Source: Terriglobia bacterium
GTDB lineage: Bacteria > Acidobacteriota > Terriglobia > UBA7540
Reading direction: 5' to 3'
Assembly (NCBI GenBank): GCA_030042795.1
Contig: JASHYZ010000058.1
Span: 1 to 5,403, forward strand
DNA length: 5,403 nt
The notes beneath the pieces were generated by a model. The model was not told the origin of the DNA. It did no database searches and was given only the letters and a program-made list of their open reading frames with translations. Below are positions 1 through 4,475 of the stretch, piece after piece. Each line of letters starts with the position of its first letter. Within the stretch, counting starts at the first letter, position 1. Made by a program: the position numbers and the translations under genes.

Positions 1-728
1 TAGTTGAATCCGATCAGGCGATGATGGAACTTGTCCGTAACGCTAGCCCGCCCGCAGTTCACGTAAGACTGGGCGCGCTCGTAATACTCGAGCTTGCTGG
101 TGATCACGGCGCCGCCCTCGCCGGCGGTCATCAACTTACTCGACTGAAAGCTGAAGCAGCCGAAATCTCCCCAGGCGCCGGCTCCCTTCCCTTTCCATTT
201 GCCGCCGTGCGCGTGGGCGCAATCCTCGATCACCAGCAGCTTGTGCTTGCGAGCGATCTTCCCTATGGCGTCGAGATCGGCGAAGCACATGCCCAGATGT
301 ACGGGCAGAATGGCGCTTGTGCGCGGCGTGATAGCGGCTTCGATGCGGCGCGGATCAATGCAGTAGGTGTCCGGGTCAATGTCGACAAACACGGGAACGG
401 CGTTCAGCAGCAGAATGGGCCCGACGGTGCCTTCCCAGGTGTAGGCCGGCACGATCACCTCATCGCCCGGAGCGATCCCAGCCGCCTTGAGCGCCACTTG
501 AATGGCTACCGTGCCGTTGGCCACGGCGAGGCCATAAGCGGCGCCGTGCAGACGGGCGAACTCCTGGGCGAAGCGGTCAGCGTGCAGGTTCGGAAACGGG
601 TAGCCGCCCCAATTGCGGCTGGCCAGCACCTCTCGCAGAGCGCGAGCGTCCTCCCGCGAGTAGACGGGCCAAGCCGGAAACGGCTTGCGCCGGACTGGCT
701 TTCCACCCGTAATTGCAAGCGTTCCCAT
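1..728 (-). CDS. DegT/DnrJ/EryC1/StrS family PLP-dependent aminotransferase (partial, 3' end beyond left edge)
   Basis: The frame is open from ATG at 728 down to the left edge, giving 242 residues of a family usually about 370-420 long, so the C-terminal third is missing. The family transfers an amino group, usually from glutamate or glutamine, to a keto-sugar or cyclic ketone, using pyridoxal phosphate in the cytoplasm. Visible landmarks are W40-G-G-Y, the cofactor-pocket segment A70-N-G-T, VPAYTWEGT at 93-101, PVHLGM at 142-147, and IEDCAHAHGG at 167-176 with the ring-stacking Asp169. The SFQSSKLMTAGEGGA block follows at 193-207, with Lys198 the expected Schiff-base lysine. HRLIGFN at 236-242 is the usual segment before the edge. 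The SFQ..K.MTAGEGG form recalls the AHBA-synthase/StsC-like branch, but the substrate cannot be assigned. The start is supported by GGAGA at 732-736. It is divergent from gap across a repeat-rich spacer and may be the first gene of a leftward operon. Confidence 0.95.
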   Translation of the reverse strand, partial: MGTLAITGGKPVRRKPFPAWPVYSREDARALREVLASRNWGGYPFPNLHADRFAQEFARLHGAAYGLAVANGTVAIQVALKAAGIAPGDEVIVPAYTWEGTVGPILLLNAVPVFVDIDPDTYCIDPRRIEAAITPRTSAILPVHLGMCFADLDAIGKIARKHKLLVIEDCAHAHGGKWKGKGAGAWGDFGCFSFQSSKLMTAGEGGAVITSKLEYYERAQSYVNCGRASVTDKFHHRLIGFN

Positions 729-731
729 AGT

Positions 732-736
732 TCTCC
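732..736 (-). promoter_or_regulatory. Ribosome binding site of the aminotransferase gene
   Basis: The minus strand reads CGGAGAACT directly before the ATG at 728. GGAG is a good Shine-Dalgarno core four bases from the start, so this ATG is preferred over any other. Confidence 0.75.
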
Positions 737-751
737 GTGCGCCGACAGTAA

Positions 752-862
752 GGGAATAGGGAGTGGGCAATAGGGAATCGATTGCGGATCGGATAAGCAA
801 TCGGCACTAGCTTTCCTACTTGCTCGCTATTCCCTATTCCCTACTCGCTATTCCCTACTCCG
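752..862. repeat. Heptamer repeat cluster A with two opposed arms
   Basis: The left arm (752-779) is four tandem 7-mers in G-rich orientation: GGGAATA, GGGAGTG, GGCAATA, GGGAATC. The right arm (821-862) is six 7-mers in C-rich orientation: TGCTCGC, TATTCCC, TATTCCC, TACTCGC, TATTCCC, TACTCCG. The arms are imperfect reverse complements. Between them lies a smaller perfect inverted repeat, CGATTGC (779-785) and GCAATCG (797-803), with an 11-base loop. The cluster sits just upstream of the leftward aminotransferase gene and would be near the start of its message if transcribed. No function is known to me. Confidence 0.8.
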
Positions 863-949
863 TGGCCGAGCTACGAACTATAACACCTGCCGTGAGTTTA
901 GCGTGAGCGATTGATGCCGCCACATGCCAGGCAACAGCCAGCACCAAAA

Positions 950-998
950 GCCAATAGGCAAGAGGCAATGGGCAAGAGGCAGTAGGCAAGAGCAGGGC
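950..998 (+). repeat. Heptamer repeat cluster B, G-rich arm
   Basis: Six clean tandem 7-mers fill 950-991: GCCAATA, GGCAAGA, GGCAATG, GGCAAGA, GGCAGTA, GGCAAGA. A degraded unit, GCAGGGC, follows. This arm is opposite in orientation to the long C-rich arm that begins at 1006. Bases 949-964 are the exact reverse complement of 1118-1133, a 16-bp perfect match. Confidence 0.85.
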
Positions 999-1005
999 CA
1001 TCGGC

Positions 1006-1174
1006 CACTGGCTATTGCCTATTGCCCACCAGCCACCGGCCACCGCCTACTGCCCACTGCCAACTCTCTACTCCCCATTCCCAACTGGCTTCTCCCTATT
1101 GGCTCTTGCCTGCCTGGCTCTTGCCTATTGGCTCCTCCCTATTGCCTCTTGCCTGCTGCCTATTGCCTCTTGCC
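1006..1174 (+). repeat. Heptamer repeat cluster B, long C-rich array (24 units)
   Basis: The array is almost unbroken. Fifteen 7-base units (1006-1110) are followed by one 8-base unit (TGCCTGGC, 1111-1118) and eight more 7-base units (1119-1174). Examples are CACTGGC, TATTGCC, CACCGGC, TACTGCC, AACTGGC, TTCTCCC, TCTTGCC and TGCTGCC. The consensus is about TAYTGCC: position 7 is C in every 7-base unit, position 4 is nearly always T, and positions 1-3 vary. The period is kept although the sequence is degenerate, which suggests slippage growth followed by divergence, or selection on the period. Seven is not a multiple of three, and all three plus-strand frames are open across the array, so the short reading frames here are by-products. 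It resembles in kind the heptameric STRR repeats of cyanobacteria. Confidence 0.9.
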
Positions 1175-1191
1175 TGCTTTTCTGTGAGGCG

Positions 1192-1212
1192 CGTCACATC
1201 CCCACTGTGACG
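1192..1212. promoter_or_regulatory. Perfect dyad upstream of the gap promoter, possible operator
   Basis: CGTCACA (1192-1198) and TGTGACG (1206-1212) are perfect reverse complements separated by seven bases. The dyad ends seven bases before the proposed -35 box of gap, a position suited to an activator or repressor. The half sites resemble a CRP/FNR-type TGTGA/TCACA pair in reversed order, so it is not a standard CRP site. No T-run follows, which argues against a terminator. The regulator is unknown. Confidence 0.35.
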
Positions 1213-1219
1213 GTACACG

Positions 1220-1248
1220 TTGACTTCAGTAGCACCGGCCTTTAGCAT
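1220..1248 (+). promoter_or_regulatory. Predicted sigma70-type promoter of gap
   Basis: TTGACT (1220-1225) matches the -35 consensus at five of six positions. TAGCAT (1243-1248) matches the -10 consensus at four of six. The spacer is exactly 17 bases. Transcription would start near 1255, giving a leader of about 28 bases before the gap ATG. An AT-rich stretch follows the -10 box. Confidence 0.6.
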
Positions 1249-1264
1249 TAAATGTTAAATCTGA

Positions 1265-2287
<1,023 letters not shown>

Positions 2288-2288
2288 G

Positions 2289-2330
2289 GATAGTCGGCAG
2301 TTGACAGTCAGCAGTTGGCAGCCAGTGGCC
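2289..2330 (+). repeat. Heptamer repeat cluster C, directly after gap
   Basis: Starting one base after the gap stop codon are GATAGTC, GGCAGTT, GACAGTC, AGCAGTT and GGCAGCC, five in-phase 7-mers (2289-2323), then a degraded unit, AGTGGCC. The orientation is the G-rich GGCARTY form. It is the same repeat family as the clusters upstream of gap. It could form weak stems (GGC...GCC) but has no T-run, so I do not call it a terminator. Confidence 0.7.
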
Positions 2331-2350
2331 GCCCGGAAGAGGTGTGAAGT

Positions 2351-2493
2351 ATGAACCGGATCAACCTCGACATCGATGGTGAGTTGCTTCGCAAGGCCGC
2401 GAGGTGACCCGGCTCAAGAGCAAGCGGGAAGTCGTCCACCGGGCGCTCGAACTCCTCGTGAGGACTGGGGAGCGGAAGGGCATATTGCAGTAG
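2351..2493 (+). pseudogene. VapB-like type II antitoxin remnant, frameshifted and cut by an IS
   Basis: A Shine-Dalgarno sequence, GAGGTG (2339-2344), precedes ATG 2351. The first frame encodes MNRINLDIDGELLRKAAR and then stops at TGA 2405. The homology resumes one frame over at 2404 as VTRLKSKREVVHRALELLVR, ending in GERKGILQ and TAG 2491. Together these match the ribbon-helix-helix start of VapB antitoxins, with the pattern INIDDELL..A..LTGLKTKREVV..AL..LV. Restoring one G in the AGGTG at 2402-2406 (AGG GTG) joins the two parts without a gap, so a one-base deletion, or a sequencing error, is likely. The remnant is about 48 residues, whereas intact relatives are roughly 60-75. It stops exactly where the IS terminal repeat begins. 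No VapC toxin follows on either side of the IS. VapB normally neutralises the VapC RNase and represses its own operon; this copy should do neither. Confidence 0.72.
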
Positions 2494-2516
2494 ATGAATA
2501 TCAAGCTAGTTCAGGC
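2491..2516 (+). repeat. Left terminal inverted repeat of the IS
   Basis: It begins with 17 bases, TAGATGAATATCAAGCT, that are identical to the right end read on the minus strand. After AGTT it continues with CAGGC. The transposase stop codon (TGA on the minus strand, 2501-2503) lies inside this repeat. Confidence 0.9.
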
Positions 2517-3427
2517 AATGTCGTTAAGTCCTTGTAGATGATAGTGTCGGTTGCAAGGCAAGCCCGCACGAGACGTTGAAAGAGGTCGCGCTCCATGGTG
2601 CGACGATTGAGCCGGTAAGCGAACTCAGCCACATAGCGGGGCAGATGTCGAGGTTCCACTTTATGATGAGTGCCCAGCAGAAAGCGCTTCAGGTTGGAGA
2701 GGGTAATGTGGACCCAGGGAAACAGTCGATGGGCGGCCTTGGAGTCTCCGCGAAGGGGAAGGGCCGTGTGCTGAAAACCACGCTGCTCCAGCCCTCGATA
2801 ACCGGGCCAGCCGTCGCTGAGGAGCCGGCTCCCCGCCTGAGCCTTGTCTTGGACGAACCCTTGCAAGCTGTCCGCCGAGGCGTCGGGCAGGACCGCCAAG
2901 GCTGCAAATCCCGGGATCGGTTTCGGGTCTTCTGTGCCCGGTGCGGCGTGCTCCACCGCCACCACCGATTTCGTCAAGGCTCCCCGCCCCTTGCGCTCCA
3001 TCCCTTCTTCCTTCCCGCCCACATAGCCTTCATCAACTTCAATCAGGCCTTTCAGTTGATAGTGCTGGTCCCGATCCGCCATGGCCTTGCGAATCTTGTG
3101 CTGCATCAACCATGCCGTGGGGTAAGAGACCTCGATCTCCTTGCTCAACTGCAGCGCCGAAAGGCCCTTCTTGTCTTGGCTCATGCGGTAGAGGGCCCAG
3201 AACCAGCTCCTCAAGGGAACCCGTGTCTTATGGAAGATGGTCCCGGCCGTGATCGAACACTGGTACCCACAGGCCGCGCACTCATGCGAGCGCCGGCTGA
3301 CGAGGTACCCCCGGCTGCGCCCTCCGCAGCGCGGGCAGGCGAAACCCTGGGGCCAGCGCTGCTCGGCCAGATATTTCTCACATTGCGCCTCGTCTCCAAA
3401 CTGGAGGCGGAACTCGTTCACCGTCAT
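2501..3427 (-). CDS. IS1595-family transposase with zinc ribbon and DDE-type catalytic domain
   Basis: With the start at 3427 the protein has 308 residues and looks intact. It cuts and rejoins the ends of its own IS. The N-terminal zinc ribbon has the cysteine pairs C31-P-R-C34 and C50-A-A-C53. A helix-turn-helix-like stretch follows (about 70-115). The ISXO2/IS1595 catalytic domain contains IEVDEGYVGG (129-138, Asp132), LLSDGWPGY (202-210, Asp205) and ITLSNLKRFLLGTHH (241-255). In that last motif Asn245 takes the place of the third acidic residue, as in part of the family. LNRR (273-276) closes the domain. The frame extends up to an ATG at 3511, but that codon and the one at 3463 lie before or at the expected transcription start. 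The promoter at 3470-3498 and GAAGAG about ten bases before 3427 favour the shorter protein. The longest possible form would have 336 residues. Confidence 0.93.
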   Translation of the reverse strand: MTVNEFRLQFGDEAQCEKYLAEQRWPQGFACPRCGGRSRGYLVSRRSHECAACGYQCSITAGTIFHKTRVPLRSWFWALYRMSQDKKGLSALQLSKEIEVSYPTAWLMQHKIRKAMADRDQHYQLKGLIEVDEGYVGGKEEGMERKGRGALTKSVVAVEHAAPGTEDPKPIPGFAALAVLPDASADSLQGFVQDKAQAGSRLLSDGWPGYRGLEQRGFQHTALPLRGDSKAAHRLFPWVHITLSNLKRFLLGTHHKVEPRHLPRYVAEFAYRLNRRTMERDLFQRLVRACLATDTIIYKDLTTLPELA

Positions 3428-3469
3428 AATGCGTTTTCTCTTCAAGCGATGGGTAGTGTTCATGGCCCC

Positions 3470-3498
3470 ACTATATCGCCTTTTGTTCGCCTGGTCAA
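3470..3498 (-). promoter_or_regulatory. Predicted promoter of the transposase, -35 box in the terminal repeat
   Basis: On the minus strand TTGACC (3498-3493) and TATAGT (3475-3470) are separated by exactly 17 bases, five of six matches to each consensus. The -35 box lies inside the right terminal inverted repeat, where transposase binding could repress it. Transcription would start near 3463. Confidence 0.62.
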
Positions 3499-3514
3499 GC
3501 TTGATATTCATCTA
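3489..3514 (-). repeat. Right terminal inverted repeat of the IS
   Basis: Read on the minus strand from 3514 it begins TAGATGAATATCAAGCT, then TGAC, then CAGGC. It matches the left end at 23 of 26 positions. It carries the -35 box of the transposase promoter. Confidence 0.9.
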
Positions 3515-3530
3515 TGCTTATTTTCATAGA
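3511..3530. repeat. Small inverted repeat at the right IS border
   Basis: TCTATG (3511-3516) and CATAGA (3525-3530) are perfect reverse complements around an eight-base AT-rich loop. The left arm overlaps the last four bases of the IS and the right arm overlaps the first 21-bp direct repeat. It may be chance. Confidence 0.35.
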
Positions 3531-3581
3531 CCTAACGGCTTTGACAAACCCGGTCCTTTGTTTTCATACACCTAACGGTTT
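3521..3581 (+). repeat. Pair of 21-bp direct repeats spaced exactly 40 bp
   Basis: The copies at 3521-3541 and 3561-3581 match at 19 of 21 positions: TTTTCATA, then G or C, then ACCTAACGG, then C or T, then TT. The start-to-start distance is 40 bp, close to four DNA helical turns, so the copies would face the same side of the helix. They lie just outside the IS in locally AT-rich DNA. They could be binding sites, remnants of another element or a tandem duplication that has diverged. No gene starts nearby in either direction. Confidence 0.7.
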
Positions 3582-3813
3582 CGTTTCGTAATTTTAACTG
3601 CGACTTCTATTAACTTAAAAGTAAATATTGTCATGAACCTTCGCCCGATGCCGTTGACTTAAACTGAGGCTGAGACTCATCTGTGGCATCTTGATTCGTT
3701 GGGGGCGCCGCAAACTACGAGCCCGCGGCTTGCGAGCTTTTTCGCTGATCGAGCTTGGGTTCATTCTGGGTTCGTTTTTGGGGTCACTTTGAATTCTCTC
3801 CGGCATTTCGTTG
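3582..3813. other. Gene-free stretch between the direct repeats and the dRS3-like hairpin
   Basis: I see no convincing gene. The first 80 bases are AT-rich and the rest is mixed. Short open frames lack a ribosome binding site and any recognisable family. Two GGGTTC-starting words (3757-3766 and 3768-3777) form a short local repeat. No terminator with a clear stem and T-run is visible. Confidence 0.6.
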
Positions 3814-3897
3814 CCTGTCATTCCCGCGTAAGCGGGAATCCAGGCTATAAGGCGCATCTCTCCTTCTGTGGATTCCCGCCTTCGCGGGAATGACAGG
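3814..3897. repeat. MITE-like hairpin made of two inverted dRS3-like repeats
   Basis: Copy 1 (3814-3842) reads CCTGTCATTCCCGCG and ends in GCGGGAATCCA. Copy 2 (3869-3897) is its reverse complement with 27 of 29 matches. Together they could form a 29-bp stem around a 26-base loop. Each copy is also a small hairpin, ATTCCCGC (3820-3827) pairing with GCGGGAAT (3832-3839) in copy 1. The core fits the ATTCCC-N8-GGGAAT pattern of the Neisseria dRS3 element, and similar GTCATTCCCGC repeats are widespread in other bacteria. It is presumably non-autonomous and mobilised by an enzyme encoded elsewhere. Its translation gives the familiar false peptides WIPAYAGMT and SRLRGND. Confidence 0.85.
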
Positions 3898-4439
3898 GGA
3901 ACCTGCTGAGAGAGACTGACCCACTACCCGTTTTTTGGTACCTTTGTTGATTCCACGGTACTTCTCGGGTTCGTTTCTGCATTTTGGGCATACCCCCGGG
4001 GGCAACCGAAATCAGGGTCCGATGGGACCATTTTTTCGGACGGCGTCGGGTATGGTGCATCTTCTGGCTTGAAAGCACGTCGTATCCGAGGCACTGAGTC
4101 TCGTCCGGGCTGATGGTCCCCAAACGTCAGGTCGTGCTCACCCTCCCCGCCGCGGGCCGTCTAACGTTGGCTCACAGTCACTATTCATACCAGGCACAAA
4201 CGGGAAAGTGGGTACCGGCAGGAATCTGAGACGAGATTCTTTCACGCGCATTTTCTTAGGGTTAGCCTATGAATAACGCGGGCCAGCCTGCTGCAGGGAG
4301 GGCGCCCTGAGCAAAAGGTGCACACTTGCCCGCAGGGGGGGCGCAGCATTACCACAGCAAAGTCATGGAGAACCCCGCGGGATGTTGGATGGGTTTGGGG
4401 CCCGTCTCCGCTTGGCTTGCGCGCTGTTCCCAACCCAGG
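3898..4439. other. Gene-free stretch upstream of the S9 peptidase
   Basis: About 540 bases without a supportable gene. Open frames on both strands lack ribosome binding sites and recognisable motifs. Small symmetric elements are present: a CCCCCGGGGG palindrome (3993-4002), an inverted repeat GAATCT/AGATTC with a six-base loop (4222-4239), and an AGGGCGCCCT palindrome (4299-4308). None has the stem plus T-run expected of an intrinsic terminator. This may be decayed coding sequence, but I cannot identify its origin. Confidence 0.55.
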
Positions 4440-4445
4440 TATGCT
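4417..4445 (+). promoter_or_regulatory. Possible promoter of the S9 peptidase gene
   Basis: TTGCGC (4417-4422) and TATGCT (4440-4445) are separated by 17 bases, with three and four of six consensus matches. The predicted start near 4452 would leave a leader of about 24 bases before the TTG start codon. The match is weak and could be chance. Confidence 0.33.
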
Positions 4446-4464
4446 CGCTCGTTCAGATTCGAAA

Positions 4465-4470
4465 GAGGTG
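4465..4470 (+). promoter_or_regulatory. Ribosome binding site that selects the TTG start
   Basis: GAGGTG (4465-4470) lies five bases before TTG 4476. In-frame ATGs upstream at 4365 and 4389 have no comparable site and would place a long non-hydrophobic stretch before the signal peptide. Confidence 0.7.
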
Positions 4471-4475
4471 CCGTT

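Larger units (their letters stand above)
2491..3514 (-). mobile_element. IS1595-family (ISXO2-like) insertion sequence, apparently complete
   Basis: The element is about 1024 bp and is bounded by 26-bp terminal inverted repeats that share 23 of 26 bases. It carries a single full-length transposase on the minus strand. IS1595-family elements usually make 8-bp target duplications. None is visible: the left flank ends TATTGCAG and the right flank begins TGCTTATT, and shifting the border by a few bases does not produce one. The outer borders are defined only by the extent of the inverted repeat and could be off by a few bases. Confidence 0.88.

Noticed and set aside
21..773. 250-residue plus-strand open frame opposite the aminotransferase
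   Set aside because: It is antisense to a clear PLP enzyme with all expected motifs, has no recognisable domain and no good ribosome binding site.
877..882. TATAGT on the minus strand as a -10 box for the aminotransferase
   Set aside because: No acceptable -35 hexamer lies 16-18 bases upstream, and the position is about 150 bases from the start codon.
924..1245. Three plus-strand open frames of 62-87 residues in the heptamer array
   Set aside because: All three frames are open only because the 7-base repeat lacks stop codons. The peptides are repeat translations with no start signals.
2576..3529. 317-residue plus-strand open frame opposite the transposase
   Set aside because: The minus strand carries the full zinc ribbon and DDE-type domain of an IS1595-family transposase. 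The plus frame has no family motifs.
3521..3581. ACCTAAC words fitting the integron attC half-site pattern RYYYAAC
   Set aside because: Both copies have the same orientation. The complementary GTTRRRY end and the imperfect inverted repeat of an attC site are missing, and there is no integrase or cassette gene.
3521..3581. Possible CRISPR fragment from two repeats at regular spacing
   Set aside because: There are only two copies of 21 bp with a 19-bp spacer, below normal repeat and spacer sizes, and no cas gene is present.
3615..4123. Minus-strand open frames with WIPAYAGMT, VIPAKAGIH and SRLRGND peptides
   Set aside because: These peptides are the well-known false translations of the ATTCCCGC...GCGGGAAT repeat. 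The frames run out into sequence without gene signals.
4222..4239. GAATCT/AGATTC inverted repeat as a terminator
   Set aside because: The stem is short and AT-containing and only a few T bases follow. There is no upstream gene on the plus strand for it to terminate.
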